From Evansella alkalicola (lineage in GTDB: Bacteria; Bacillota; Bacilli; Bacillales; Salisediminibacteriaceae), in the NCBI RefSeq assembly GCF_019042735.1, contig NZ_JAHQCR010000030.1, positions 124,001-188,000 on the forward strand: 64,000 nucleotides of DNA, read 5' to 3'. Positions 43,385 to 53,172 of the stretch are shown piece after piece. Made by a program: the position numbers and the translations under genes. The first letter of the stretch is position 1. Every line of letters starts with the position of its first letter. The notes under the pieces are model-generated. The model was given only the letters and a program-made list of their open reading frames with translations. It made no database searches and was not told where the DNA came from.

Positions 43385-44500
43385 ATGAGTACAACAAAAG
43401 GACTAGAAGGTGTTGTTGCAACCACATCAGGAGTCAGCTCAATCATTGATGGAGTGTTAACTTATCATGGATACAACATCGATGATTTAGCTGAACATGC
43501 GAGTTTTGAAGAGGTAGTATACTTACTGTGGAATCATCGCCTTCCAAATAGGGAAGAGCTTAGTACCTTTAAAAAAGAGTTAGGGGAATATGCGGAAGTT
43601 CCAAAAGAAATCTTTGAACAAATGAAATCCTACCCAATCAGTAAGGTGCATCCAATGGCTGCACTAAGAACTGCCATCTCACAGTTAGCTTTATTTGATG
43701 CAGAAGCTGATGATATGGGTGAATCTTCAAACCGTAAGAAGGCATTAAAGCTTCAAGCTCAAATTTCAACAATTGTTACTGGGTTTGCAAGAATTCGCCA
43801 AGGTAAGGAACCATTGGCTCCAAGGGGTGACCTTGGATATGCTGCAAACTTCCTTTACATGTTAAATGGAGAAGAGCCTGATGAAATTTCAGTAGAGGCT
43901 CTTGATAAAGCATTAGTTTTGCATGCTGACCATGAATTAAATGCATCAACCTTTACAGCGCGTGTTTGCGTTGCCACTTTATCTGATATGTATTCTGGCA
44001 TAGTATCTGCTATCGGTGCCCTAAAGGGACCACTTCATGGTGGTGCAAATGAAAGAGTAATGAAGATGTTGTCAGAAATTGGGGAAGTTGATAAGGCCGA
44101 ATCTTATATAAAAGATGCATTAAGCCGAAAAGTAAAAATTATGGGCTTTGGTCATCGAGTATATAAAAATGGAGATCCACGTGCAAAGCATCTAAAAGAA
44201 ATGTCAAGACAGCTTACAGGTATTACTGGTGAGCCGAAATGGTATGACATGAGCGTAAAAATAGATGATATTGTAACGAATGAAAAAGGATTATTGCCAA
44301 ATGTTGATTTCTATTCTGCCTCTGTTTATCACAGCTTAGGTATTGAACATGATTTATTCACACCAATTTTTGCAGTGAGCCGAGTATCAGGGTGGATTGC
44401 ACATATTCTAGAACAATATGAAAATAACCGCCTCATTCGTCCAAGGGCTGAATATACTGGTCCTGAAAGACAAAAATGGGTACCATTAGATAACAGATAA
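43385..44500 (+). CDS. citZ: Citrate synthase
   Basis: 371 residues, type I Gram-positive citrate synthase condensing oxaloacetate and acetyl-CoA. Signatures: GVVATTSGVSSIIDGVL near the N-terminus, HADHELNASTFTARV with catalytic His, GPLHGGANERVM, GFGHRVYKNGDPR with the second His, and the Asp in DFYSASVYHSLGI. First gene of citZ-icd-mdh. ATG behind AAAGGAGAGG. Confidence 0.97.
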   Translation: MSTTKGLEGVVATTSGVSSIIDGVLTYHGYNIDDLAEHASFEEVVYLLWNHRLPNREELSTFKKELGEYAEVPKEIFEQMKSYPISKVHPMAALRTAISQLALFDAEADDMGESSNRKKALKLQAQISTIVTGFARIRQGKEPLAPRGDLGYAANFLYMLNGEEPDEISVEALDKALVLHADHELNASTFTARVCVATLSDMYSGIVSAIGALKGPLHGGANERVMKMLSEIGEVDKAESYIKDALSRKVKIMGFGHRVYKNGDPRAKHLKEMSRQLTGITGEPKWYDMSVKIDDIVTNEKGLLPNVDFYSASVYHSLGIEHDLFTPIFAVSRVSGWIAHILEQYENNRLIRPRAEYTGPERQKWVPLDNR

Positions 44501-44584
44501 TAGATAAGTTATACCGTAGAAAGGGAGGAGACTCCCTTTCCTACTGTAATCATACAAGAATTTTATTAGGAGGTTTTTATTAAC

Positions 44585-45850
44585 ATGGCAGGACAAAAAA
44601 TTACAGTACAAAATGGTGAATTAAACGTACCAAATCATCCGATTATTCCTTTTATTGAAGGAGATGGAATTGGACCGGATATTTGGAAAGCAGCTTCACG
44701 TGTTTTAGAAGCTGCAGTAGATAAGGCTTATAGTGGGGAAAAAGGTATCGAGTGGAAAGAGGTACTAGCTGGTGAGAAAGCTTATAATCAAACTGGTGAA
44801 TGGCTTCCAGCAGAAACTCTTGATACTATTCGCGAATATATTATCGGAATCAAAGGACCTTTAACTACACCAATTGGTGGAGGGATTCGCTCTTTGAATG
44901 TTGCTCTTCGCCAAGAGCTAGATCTTTATACATGTCTTCGACCAGTAAGATGGTTTGAAGGTGTTCCATCACCTGTTAAGCGTCCAGAAGATACGGATAT
45001 GGTGATTTTTCGTGAAAACTCTGAAGATATTTATGCTGGTATTGAGTACCAACAAGGCACTGATGAAGTGAAGAAACTTATTGACTTCTTACAAAATGAA
45101 ATGGGTGCTACTAAAATTCGTTTTCCAGAAACATCTGGAATTGGTATTAAACCAGTTTCTGAAGAAGGAACTCACCGTTTAGTACGAGCAGCTATTGAAT
45201 ATGCAATTGAGCACGGGAAAAAGAGTGTAACCCTTGTACATAAAGGGAATATTATGAAATTTACTGAAGGAGCCTTCAAAAATTGGGGGTATGAATTAGC
45301 TGAGAAGGAATACGGTGATAAAGTATTTACTTGGGCTGAATACGATAAGATCGTAGAAGAAAAAGGAAGAGATGCTGCAAACGAAGCGCAATCAAAAGCG
45401 GAAGCTGAAGGCAAAATCATCGTTAAAGATTCGATTGCAGATATTTTCTTACAGCAAATCCTAACCCGACCAAAAGAATTTGATGTGGTTGCTACGATGA
45501 ACTTAAACGGAGATTATATCTCAGATGCATTAGCTGCTCAAGTCGGTGGAATTGGAATTGCACCAGGTGCCAATATCAACTATGATACTGGACATGCAAT
45601 TTTCGAGGCTACTCACGGGACAGCACCTAAGTATGCTGGTTTAGATAAAGTTAACCCTTCATCTGTTTTACTTTCTGGTGTGTTAATGCTTCGTCATTTA
45701 GGTTGGACAGAAGCAGCTGACCTTGTTGAAAACTCAATGGATAAAACAATTGGTAGCAAAGTTGTCACTTATGACTTCGCACGCCTAATGGATGGTGCTA
45801 CAGAAGTTAAGTGCTCTGAATTCGCTGATGAACTAATCAAAAATTTATAA
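44585..45850 (+). CDS. icd: NADP-dependent isocitrate dehydrogenase
   Basis: 421 residues; oxidatively decarboxylates isocitrate to 2-oxoglutarate. Family features: IPFIEGDGIGPDIW, IGGGIRSLNVALRQELDLY (substrate serine region), FRENSEDIYAGIEY, and FEATHGTAPKYAGLDKVNP with a Lys/Tyr-type NADP site. Follows citZ by 84 bases with no terminator; GGAGG precedes ATG. Confidence 0.97.
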   Translation: MAGQKITVQNGELNVPNHPIIPFIEGDGIGPDIWKAASRVLEAAVDKAYSGEKGIEWKEVLAGEKAYNQTGEWLPAETLDTIREYIIGIKGPLTTPIGGGIRSLNVALRQELDLYTCLRPVRWFEGVPSPVKRPEDTDMVIFRENSEDIYAGIEYQQGTDEVKKLIDFLQNEMGATKIRFPETSGIGIKPVSEEGTHRLVRAAIEYAIEHGKKSVTLVHKGNIMKFTEGAFKNWGYELAEKEYGDKVFTWAEYDKIVEEKGRDAANEAQSKAEAEGKIIVKDSIADIFLQQILTRPKEFDVVATMNLNGDYISDALAAQVGGIGIAPGANINYDTGHAIFEATHGTAPKYAGLDKVNPSSVLLSGVLMLRHLGWTEAADLVENSMDKTIGSKVVTYDFARLMDGATEVKCSEFADELIKNL

Positions 45851-45900
45851 GTCATAATAGATGCTTTAAAAATATTTGGTTTGCGAAGGGAGATAGGACG

Positions 45901-46839
45901 ATGGCTATTAGAAGGAAGAAAATTACCGTGGTTGGTGGAGGTTTTACAGGTACGACTACAGCATTGATGGTGGCACAAAAAGAATTAGGTGATGTAGTTT
46001 TAGTAGATATCCCCAAAATGGAAGATCCAACAAAAGGTAAAGCTCTCGATATGCTTGAAGCAAGTCCAGTCCAAGGTTTTGACTCCAACATCGTAGGTAC
46101 TTCTGACTATCAAGATACAGAAGGGTCAGATATCGTTGTCATTACAGCAGGAATTCCTAGAAAGCCGGGAATGAGCCGTGATGACTTAGTCAGTACTAAT
46201 GCCAATATTATGAAGCAAGTTACAAAGGAAATTGTGAAATACTCTCCTGATTGTTATATCATAGTATTAACTAATCCGGTTGATGCGATGACATATTCTG
46301 TATTTAAAGAATCTGGTTTCCCTAAAAATAGGGTAATAGGACAATCGGGTGTACTTGACACTGCTAGATTTAGAACATTTGTAGCACAGGAGCTTAATGT
46401 GTCTGTAGAAGATGTTTCTGGATTTGTTCTCGGTGGTCATGGAGATGATATGGTGCCAATGCTTAGGTATTCCTATGCAGGTGGAATTCCAGTAGAGAAG
46501 CTTATCCCTCAAGATCGCCTAGATGCAATCGTAGAGCGAACTCGAAAAGGTGGGGGAGAGATAGTTAACCTACTAGGTACGGGAAGTGCTTACTATGCAC
46601 CATCTGCCTCTATCGTTCAAATGGTAGAAGCTATCATTAAGGATAAAAAACGCATTCTTCCATCCATCGCCTATCTCGAAGGAGAATATGGCTATGAAGA
46701 TTTATATTTAGGAGTCCCTACTATCTTAGGTGGAGACGGAATAGAAAAAGTTCTAGAGCTCGAATTAAATGATGATGAAAAAGCTGCATTACAAAAGTCA
46801 GTGGATTCGGTCAAAACGGTTATGAAGCTTATAGACTAA
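45901..46839 (+). CDS. mdh: Malate dehydrogenase
   Basis: 312 residues, LDH-like MDH. VVGGGFTGTTTA is the NAD fold; Asp in LVDIP binds the ribose; GIPRKPGMSRDDL carries the substrate Arg residues; catalytic His is in GGHGDDMVPM. Oxidises malate to oxaloacetate. ATG with GGGAGATAGGA ahead, 50 bases after icd, ending the TCA operon before a strong terminator. Confidence 0.97.
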   Translation: MAIRRKKITVVGGGFTGTTTALMVAQKELGDVVLVDIPKMEDPTKGKALDMLEASPVQGFDSNIVGTSDYQDTEGSDIVVITAGIPRKPGMSRDDLVSTNANIMKQVTKEIVKYSPDCYIIVLTNPVDAMTYSVFKESGFPKNRVIGQSGVLDTARFRTFVAQELNVSVEDVSGFVLGGHGDDMVPMLRYSYAGGIPVEKLIPQDRLDAIVERTRKGGGEIVNLLGTGSAYYAPSASIVQMVEAIIKDKKRILPSIAYLEGEYGYEDLYLGVPTILGGDGIEKVLELELNDDEKAALQKSVDSVKTVMKLID

Positions 46840-46850
46840 TATAAATCTTT

Positions 46851-46883
46851 AAGAAATCCGGTTGAAAAACCGGATTTCTTCAT
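46851..46883 (+). terminator. Terminator of citZ-icd-mdh
   Basis: Perfect 13-bp stem AAGAAATCCGGTT / AACCGGATTTCTT with GAAA loop. The T-tract is part of the stem end (TTTCTTCAT). Confidence 0.88.
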
Positions 46884-46891
46884 ACAATGAA

Positions 46892-46905
46892 TGTAAACGC
46901 TTACC
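46892..46905 (+). promoter_or_regulatory. cre site (CcpA box) between mdh and the MaoC-like gene
   Basis: TGTAAACGCTTACC matches 13 of 14 positions of the cre consensus. It lies between the mdh terminator and the AAAGGAGGAGG ribosome site at 46907, so bound CcpA would block read-through as a roadblock. Confidence 0.75.
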
Positions 46906-46924
46906 TAAAGGAGGAGGACTTTGA

Positions 46925-47404
46925 TTGTTTACAAAAAAGCGGAAAATTGGTAAGACAATTGACGAATTAAAAGTGGGAGACAAAATAGAAATCACTAAAG
47001 AGGTGGAGGATAAAGATATTCTCTTATACCTAGGATTTACTGATGATGCTAACCCTGTATATATTCAGCATGATTATGCTTCCCGTACCCCATATGAAAA
47101 ACCGATTGTTCCGCAGATTATGATGAATGGCTTTGTGTCATCTGTGATATCTATGTACTTACCAGGACCAGGTAGTGTTATTAAGAAAGTGACATTTTCT
47201 TATCCAAAGCCGTTATATCATTATGGAACACTCCATTTAAATATAGAAATTTCTAGTATTGATGATAAGGGTCATACGATCTATCTAAATGTGATAGGGA
47301 AGGATGATTTAGAAGATATCGTACTAGATGGAGCGGTGGAAGTATGTCCTCCTTATCCATGGAAACCAATTACGTATGATGCAGGTACCTTTGAAAATTT
47401 TTAG
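46925..47404 (+). CDS. MaoC-like hotdog hydratase/dehydratase
   Basis: 159 residues with a hotdog fold resembling R-specific enoyl-CoA hydratases: YLGFTDDANPVYIQHDYA, then PYEKPIVPQIMMNGFVSSVI (hydratase 2 motif region; Asp is present, the usual following His is not in its classical place) and VTFSYPKPLYHYGTL. Substrate unknown. TTG start with AAAGGAGGAGG upstream. It sits just behind mdh with a cre box and no visible promoter, so expression may depend on read-through. Confidence 0.82.
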   Translation: MFTKKRKIGKTIDELKVGDKIEITKEVEDKDILLYLGFTDDANPVYIQHDYASRTPYEKPIVPQIMMNGFVSSVISMYLPGPGSVIKKVTFSYPKPLYHYGTLHLNIEISSIDDKGHTIYLNVIGKDDLEDIVLDGAVEVCPPYPWKPITYDAGTFENF

Positions 47405-47444
47405 TAAATGTAAATTTACGAAAAATTTACAAAACATTAACCGA

Positions 47445-47490
47445 GAGTCAAAAACACTCTACTAAGTGTGTGTTTTTTGACTCTTTTTAA
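47445..47490 (+). terminator. Terminator after the MaoC-like gene
   Basis: GAGTCAAAAACAC pairs with GTGTTTTTTGACTC (one bulged T), followed by TTTTTAATTTTT. Confidence 0.85.
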
Positions 47491-47611
47491 TTTTTCACCC
47501 ATTTTTCTAATTCTTAAAATATAGTAAGATATAAGAAAATGAGTACACCATCATTTTTTTCAATAATCCTAAATTCAGAGGTATATTATACAGATAGGCA
47601 CTGTTAAACCA

Positions 47612-47775
47612 TGATGTTGATTTTTACAGCTGCCATGAACAACAATCTTCGAGACTCCTGCGGACATGTATCGATGAGGCTCTGCGGTTTGTCTCACAGC
47701 AAAGAAGACACTGCAAAGTATGAGCAGATGTGGAATTTGTACCTTACGTGAAAGCGAGTGAATTGTTGGAAAATG
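47612..47775. repeat. Degenerate intergenic repeat in the phoP upstream region
   Basis: Phrases CGAGACTCCTGCGG, CGATGAGGCTCTGCGG and GTGAAAGCGAGTGAATTG follow the order of the 19969-20096 element (CGACTCCAGCGG, GAGGCTGAGG, GGAAAGCG) but are heavily diverged. The remainder of the 443-base gap before phoP shows no gene; a PhoP box was not recognised. Confidence 0.5.
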
Positions 47776-47847
47776 GCAATAGATTAACTAAAATTTCAGG
47801 CTAGCCTAAAGATAAATAGCTTGCTCTATTGACGAGGAGGAGAAGAA

Positions 47848-48564
47848 ATGTCACAGCATGTTTTAGTAGTAGATGATGAAGAATCTATCATTACATTGTT
47901 ACAATTTAACCTTGAGAAGGAAGGGTTCATAGTTACTACAGCATCAAATGGAAAGGATGCACTCGAAAAAGGATTAAATAACCCCTTTGATTTAATTTTA
48001 CTAGACCTCATGTTGCCTGAGATGGATGGTTTGGAAGTATGCAAACGACTAAGGGAAAATAAAGTTACTACACCTATTTTTATGCTTACTGCCAAGGACG
48101 ATGAGTTTGATAAAGTTTTAGGATTGGAGTTAGGAGCAGATGATTATTTAACAAAACCATTTAGTCCTAGGGAAGTAGTTGCAAGGGTAAGGGCCATTTT
48201 AAGAAGGACACGCTCTCGTGTAGAAGATCAAGTTATAGAAAATAAAGAAGTAAAAATAACTATTGGTGATGTTGATATATACCCTGAGAACTATGAAGTT
48301 TTCTTAAAAGGTAAACCATTGGAGCTTACGCCAAAAGAATTTGAGCTATTACTGTACTTAGCTAATCATAAAGGTAGAGCTCTTGCAAGGGACCAATTAT
48401 TAAATGCTGTATGGAACTACGAGTTTGTAGGGGACACTAGAATTGTAGACGTACATGTTAGTCACCTGAGAGATAAGATAGAACCTAATACGAAAAAACC
48501 TGTATACATTAAAACGATCAGAGGATTAGGGTATAAATTGGAGGCCCCTCAAGAAAATGCATAG
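47848..48564 (+). CDS. phoP: Response regulator PhoP
   Basis: 238-residue OmpR-class regulator. Receiver domain 1-120 with phosphoacceptor Asp53 (LLDLMLP), acidic pocket VVDDEE, Lys in LTKPFSP; C-terminal winged helix (about 135-235: LTPKEFELLLYLANHKG, HVSHLRDKIE, IRGLGYKL). Controls phosphate-starvation genes. ATG with GAGGAGG ahead; overlaps phoR by 8 bases. Confidence 0.95.
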   Translation: MSQHVLVVDDEESIITLLQFNLEKEGFIVTTASNGKDALEKGLNNPFDLILLDLMLPEMDGLEVCKRLRENKVTTPIFMLTAKDDEFDKVLGLELGADDYLTKPFSPREVVARVRAILRRTRSRVEDQVIENKEVKITIGDVDIYPENYEVFLKGKPLELTPKEFELLLYLANHKGRALARDQLLNAVWNYEFVGDTRIVDVHVSHLRDKIEPNTKKPVYIKTIRGLGYKLEAPQENA

Positions 48565-50356
48565 TTACAGAACGAGATTAATCTTCCCCCTTGCACTTAT
48601 CATTTTATTAGTGCTTGCTAGTTTGGGTGCCATTTTGGGACCATTATTTAAGGAATTTTACTTTGAAAGAATGACAGATCGTGTTGCTAAAGAAACGGAT
48701 GCAGTTGCATTTTACTTAGAAAACTTGGATATGTATTCACAAGATATATTGCAAGGTCGTATCGTGGATATTGCAGAAAAACTAGATATTCGCATTACCC
48801 TTTTAAACTTAGAAGGAGAAGTAATTGCCGAAACTCATAGTGATCCCTTGTCCATGGAAAATCATCTAGGCAGGCCTGAAGTAACGGGAGCTATAGAGTC
48901 TGGAGCTGGACAAGAAATAAGATATAGCAGCACCATTCATACAGAATTATTGTATTATGCTGTACCATTTTCGCAAAATGGAGAAACAATAGGTATCCTT
49001 CGACTAGGTATGCCCGTTGAAGAGCTGAATGATGTCTATCAAGATATTTGGACCGTTATTTTTGTAGGATTCTTTCTAGCATTCATTATTATCGTAGTCT
49101 TTGCTACCAAAATAGCCAATCAACTAGTAGCACCAATTGAAGAAGCGCGGAAAGTAGCGAATGAATTAGCAAAGGGGAACTTTTCTGCTAGATCTTTTGA
49201 AGGAAGTAACTTGGAAACAGGTCAATTAAATCAATCACTGAATGTTCTTGCAGAAAACTTGGATCGTATCACAACTACGTATGAAGTGCAGCAAGAACGT
49301 CTCGAAACATTAATAGAAAATATGGGCAGTGGATTAATTTTAATTAATGCTAAAGGAGATATTACGCTTTTAAACCGCTCCTGCAAGGATATTTTCCAAG
49401 AGGATACAGACAAATGGCTAAACAAGCTATATTATCAGGTCATTAACCATAAAGAAATAATTAAGTTAATCCAGGAAATATTACTTACGGAAAATCGAAA
49501 GAGAAGACATCTAACATTGCCGATAAAGCTTGAAATACGGCATTTTGACGTCCATGGCGCTCCAATTATTGGAAATGATCACCAGCTTAAGGGTATAGTA
49601 TTAGTTTTCCATGATATTACAGAGCTAAAAAAACTGGAACAGACCCGTAAGGATTTTGTTGCTAATGTATCTCATGAATTAAAGACCCCTGTTACATCTT
49701 TAAAAGGATTTACTGAAACACTTCTCGGAGGAGCAATGGATGATGAGGAGCTACGCCTCAAGTTTTTAACGATTATTGCAAAGGAATCAGAAAGACTAGA
49801 AAGTCTTATCCATGACTTATTAGAGTTATCCAAGATTGAAGGCGAGCAATTTCAGCTTCGTTGGCAAAAACTGAAGTTAGAAAGCATTGTAGATGAAGTT
49901 CTTGTTATGTTAGAAGAAAAAGCACTTCAAAAGAATGTTTCATTAGAATTTGAAGTGAATGGCAATACTACAATCGAAGGGGACCCTTACCGTTTAAAGC
50001 AAGTTATCATTAATATCGTAAATAACGCAGTCAGTTATACTCCGGAGGACGGCGAAATTACAGTAAGGCTATTAGAGGAAACTGAGACAGTCATCCTTGA
50101 AGTAGAGGACACGGGCATTGGTATTAGTAAAAAGGAGCTTCCACGTCTCTTCGAAAGGTTTTATAGGGTTGACAGGGCGAGAAGTAGGAACTCTGGGGGA
50201 ACAGGGTTAGGACTAGCTATCGTAAAGCACCTGTCAGAAGCACATAAAGCAAAAGTAACTGTAGAGAGTGAAGTAGGAAAAGGTACTCTATTCCGTTTAG
50301 AGTTTAGAAAAGAGAGGTATGAAGACAATAAAGAAAATGAAGACCAAATAGATTAA
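48557..50356 (+). CDS. phoR: Sensor histidine kinase PhoR
   Basis: 599 residues. Two transmembrane helices (about 8-30 and 165-187) flank an extracellular sensor domain; then HAMP, a PAS domain (about 245-365), HisKA with phosphoacceptor His373 (ANVSHELKTPV), and HATPase (NIVNNAVSYTP, EDTGIGISKKELPRLFERFYR, GGTGLGLAIVKHL). Partner of PhoP, translationally coupled. Length near B. subtilis PhoR (579). Confidence 0.95.
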   Translation: MHSYRTRLIFPLALIILLVLASLGAILGPLFKEFYFERMTDRVAKETDAVAFYLENLDMYSQDILQGRIVDIAEKLDIRITLLNLEGEVIAETHSDPLSMENHLGRPEVTGAIESGAGQEIRYSSTIHTELLYYAVPFSQNGETIGILRLGMPVEELNDVYQDIWTVIFVGFFLAFIIIVVFATKIANQLVAPIEEARKVANELAKGNFSARSFEGSNLETGQLNQSLNVLAENLDRITTTYEVQQERLETLIENMGSGLILINAKGDITLLNRSCKDIFQEDTDKWLNKLYYQVINHKEIIKLIQEILLTENRKRRHLTLPIKLEIRHFDVHGAPIIGNDHQLKGIVLVFHDITELKKLEQTRKDFVANVSHELKTPVTSLKGFTETLLGGAMDDEELRLKFLTIIAKESERLESLIHDLLELSKIEGEQFQLRWQKLKLESIVDEVLVMLEEKALQKNVSLEFEVNGNTTIEGDPYRLKQVIINIVNNAVSYTPEDGEITVRLLEETETVILEVEDTGIGISKKELPRLFERFYRVDRARSRNSGGTGLGLAIVKHLSEAHKAKVTVESEVGKGTLFRLEFRKERYEDNKENEDQID

Positions 50357-50365
50357 TTCACAAAA

Positions 50366-50390
50366 TTGTCGGGGACCTGGTCCCCGACAA
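50366..50390. terminator. Perfect hairpin after phoPR
   Basis: TTGTCGGGGAC-CTG-GTCCCCGACAA. The + strand tail is TTCTATG, so termination efficiency is uncertain; this GGGGACCTGGTCCCC type of hairpin recurs between genes in bacilli. Confidence 0.7.
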
Positions 50391-50519
50391 TTCTATGTCC
50401 CTTGGAAAGTAAATCTGAAGCAATTCTAATTACGTTTATGGGGGCAAAGAAGGTCTCAATTTGTACAAGAACATATTCATGATAAAATAAGGTTATTAAT
50501 CATAGCGAGGTGTGATAAC

Positions 50520-53147
50520 GTGAAAAAGCTTGTATTAGTAGACGGAAATAGTATAGCCTATCGTGCATTCTTTGCACTACCTTTATTAAATACTGACAAA
50601 GGCGTATATACAAATGCCATATATGGCTTTACAACAATGTTATTAAAAGTATTAGAGGAAGAAAACCCTACACATATGATGGTTGCATTTGACGCAGGTA
50701 AGACAACATTTAGACACAATACATATAAAGAATATAAAGGAACAAGACAAAAGACGCCGCCTGAATTATCAGAGCAACTACCATTTATGCGAGATGTATT
50801 AAAAGCTTTTAACATCGCTCATTATGAGATAGAAAACTATGAAGCAGATGATATTATCGGAACTCTTGCAACAAAAGCAGCGGATAGTGACTTCGAAGTA
50901 AAAGTGTATACAGGTGATAAAGACTTACTTCAACTAGTATCTGAAAAAGTTAAAGTGGCATTAACAAGAAAAGGGATCACGAATGTAGATACCTATGACC
51001 TTAACTTGGTGGATGAAAAATACGGTATAACTCCAAAGCAAATTATTGATATGAAAGGTTTAATGGGAGATAGCTCTGACAATATCCCAGGTGTACCTGG
51101 AGTTGGAGAAAAAACTGCACTAAAGCTATTAAAACAATTTGAAACCGTGGAAGGTGTTTATAAAGAAATTGAGAATGTGTCAGGGAAAAAATTAAAAGAG
51201 AAGCTTGAAGCTAATGAAGAAAGCGCATATATGAGTAAGAAACTAGCAACGATTGAAATAAATGCTCCAGTGGATATTGGCTTTGATGAAATGAAAAAGG
51301 AAGAACCAAACCATGAGGCTCTACTCTCTCTTTTTAAAGAACTTGAATTTTCTTCATTATTAGACCGTATAGGTGGAAGTGAAATAGTAGAAAAAGAAGA
51401 ACTAGAAGATCTTGAAATTACAGTAGTTGAAGAAATTACCTCTGAGATGTTGGTTTCTCCTTCGTCTATCGTAGTAGAGATTCTTGATGAAAACTATCAC
51501 AATGCAGACATTATCGGGATATCCGTAGCCAATAAAAAGGGTAATTATTATATTCCTACTGAAAAGGCGTTGACTAGTGATGTTTTCAAGGAATGGGCTG
51601 CTGATAAGCAAAGGGAAAAGTGGGTCATTGATGCGAAACGGGGAGTCGTTTCTTTAGGGTGGAAAGGGATTAAATTTGAAGGAGTTACATTTGATATCCA
51701 GATTGCATCATATCTCATTGATCCATCTTCTAGTTCACATGACATGGCTGACATTGCAAAACGGAATAACGCCATCAGTGTGGAAACGGATGAAGCTGTA
51801 TATGGGAAAGGGAAAAAACGCCACATTCCTGCGGTAGAAGTTTTGTCCCAGCACCTTGCTAGAAAAGCTGCTTCTATCAGTGAGTTGAAAGAAAAATTAG
51901 AAACTGAGTTAAAAGATAATCATCAATATGAGCTTTTTAAAGAACTAGAAATGCCCCTATCTATCGTTTTAGGAAAAATGGAAAGGAATGGGGTGGCAGT
52001 AGATAAAAATGAACTAGTTGAAATGGGTGAAAAGTTAACAGCTACATTAAAAACCATTGAAGCAGAAATACACGAACTAGCTGGTTTATCGTTCAATATC
52101 AACTCCCCAAAGCAGCTAGGTGAAGTGTTATTTGAAAAATTAAATTTGCCTGTGATAAAAAAGACGAAGACTGGCTACTCCACGTCTGCAGATATTCTTG
52201 AGAAGCTGAGGGACAAGCATGAAGTAGTGGAAAAAATCCTTCATTATCGACAACTTGGAAAGTTAAATTCTACTTATATAGAAGGCTTACTAAAAGTAAT
52301 TCACAAGGAGACAGGAAAGATTCATACAATTTTTAACCAAGCATTGACGCAGACGGGCCGATTAAGCTCTACTGAACCGAATCTGCAAAATATACCGATT
52401 CGTTTAGAGGAAGGTAGAAAAATTCGACATGCATTCATTCCGGAGCAGTCAGGTTCCGTTATTTTAGCAGCAGATTATTCACAGATTGAACTCCGTGTAC
52501 TTGCACATATATCAAAAGATAAAAATCTAATTGATGCATTTGTGAATGATTTAGATATTCATACGAAAACAGCGATGGATGTTTTCCACGTGACTGAAGA
52601 AGAGGTAACTTCACAAATGAGGAGAACAGCAAAGGCTGTAAACTTCGGTATCGTTTATGGGATAAGTGATTATGGTTTATCTCAAAACTTAGGAATAACT
52701 AGGAAAGAGGCGCAGGAATTTATCAATAGGTACTTTGAAAGCTTCCCAGGTGTCAAGGAGTACATGGAAAACATCGTTAGGGAAGCGAAAGAAAATGGTT
52801 ACGTCACGACAATGCTGAAGCGTCGTAGGTATCTTCCTGAAATTAATAGCCGAAATTTTAATCAAAGAAGTTTCGCCGAAAGAACAGCCATGAATACACC
52901 AATCCAAGGTAGTGCGGCAGATATTATTAAAAAGGCAATGGTTAACATGGCTGAGGAAATGGAAAAGCAGGAATTAAAATCAAAGCTCCTTTTACAGGTA
53001 CATGATGAGCTTATATTTGAAGTGGTAAAAGATGAGATAGATTTGATGTCAAAATTAGTGCGTGATGTAATGGAAAGTGCTGTGGAACTCGATGTTCCAT
53101 TAAAAGCCGACGTTGAATATGGTGCTACTTGGTATGATGCAAAATAA
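50520..53147 (+). CDS. polA: DNA polymerase I
   Basis: 875 residues. N-terminal 5'-3' exonuclease (LVDGNSIAYRAFFALP; YEADDIIGTLA; GDSSDNIPGVPGVGEKTA), a central 3'-5' exonuclease-like domain (about 310-470) lacking the DxE motif (VVEILDENYH instead), and an A-family polymerase domain (ADYSQIELRVLAHIS, RRTAKAVNFGIVYG, QVHDELIFEV). Acts in repair and Okazaki fragment processing; proofreading should be absent as in other Bacillus PolA. GTG start; mutM follows after 25 bases. Confidence 0.97.
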   Translation: MKKLVLVDGNSIAYRAFFALPLLNTDKGVYTNAIYGFTTMLLKVLEEENPTHMMVAFDAGKTTFRHNTYKEYKGTRQKTPPELSEQLPFMRDVLKAFNIAHYEIENYEADDIIGTLATKAADSDFEVKVYTGDKDLLQLVSEKVKVALTRKGITNVDTYDLNLVDEKYGITPKQIIDMKGLMGDSSDNIPGVPGVGEKTALKLLKQFETVEGVYKEIENVSGKKLKEKLEANEESAYMSKKLATIEINAPVDIGFDEMKKEEPNHEALLSLFKELEFSSLLDRIGGSEIVEKEELEDLEITVVEEITSEMLVSPSSIVVEILDENYHNADIIGISVANKKGNYYIPTEKALTSDVFKEWAADKQREKWVIDAKRGVVSLGWKGIKFEGVTFDIQIASYLIDPSSSSHDMADIAKRNNAISVETDEAVYGKGKKRHIPAVEVLSQHLARKAASISELKEKLETELKDNHQYELFKELEMPLSIVLGKMERNGVAVDKNELVEMGEKLTATLKTIEAEIHELAGLSFNINSPKQLGEVLFEKLNLPVIKKTKTGYSTSADILEKLRDKHEVVEKILHYRQLGKLNSTYIEGLLKVIHKETGKIHTIFNQALTQTGRLSSTEPNLQNIPIRLEEGRKIRHAFIPEQSGSVILAADYSQIELRVLAHISKDKNLIDAFVNDLDIHTKTAMDVFHVTEEEVTSQMRRTAKAVNFGIVYGISDYGLSQNLGITRKEAQEFINRYFESFPGVKEYMENIVREAKENGYVTTMLKRRRYLPEINSRNFNQRSFAERTAMNTPIQGSAADIIKKAMVNMAEEMEKQELKSKLLLQVHDELIFEVVKDEIDLMSKLVRDVMESAVELDVPLKADVEYGATWYDAK

Positions 53148-53172
53148 TATATGAAGGTAAAAAGGTGATGTT

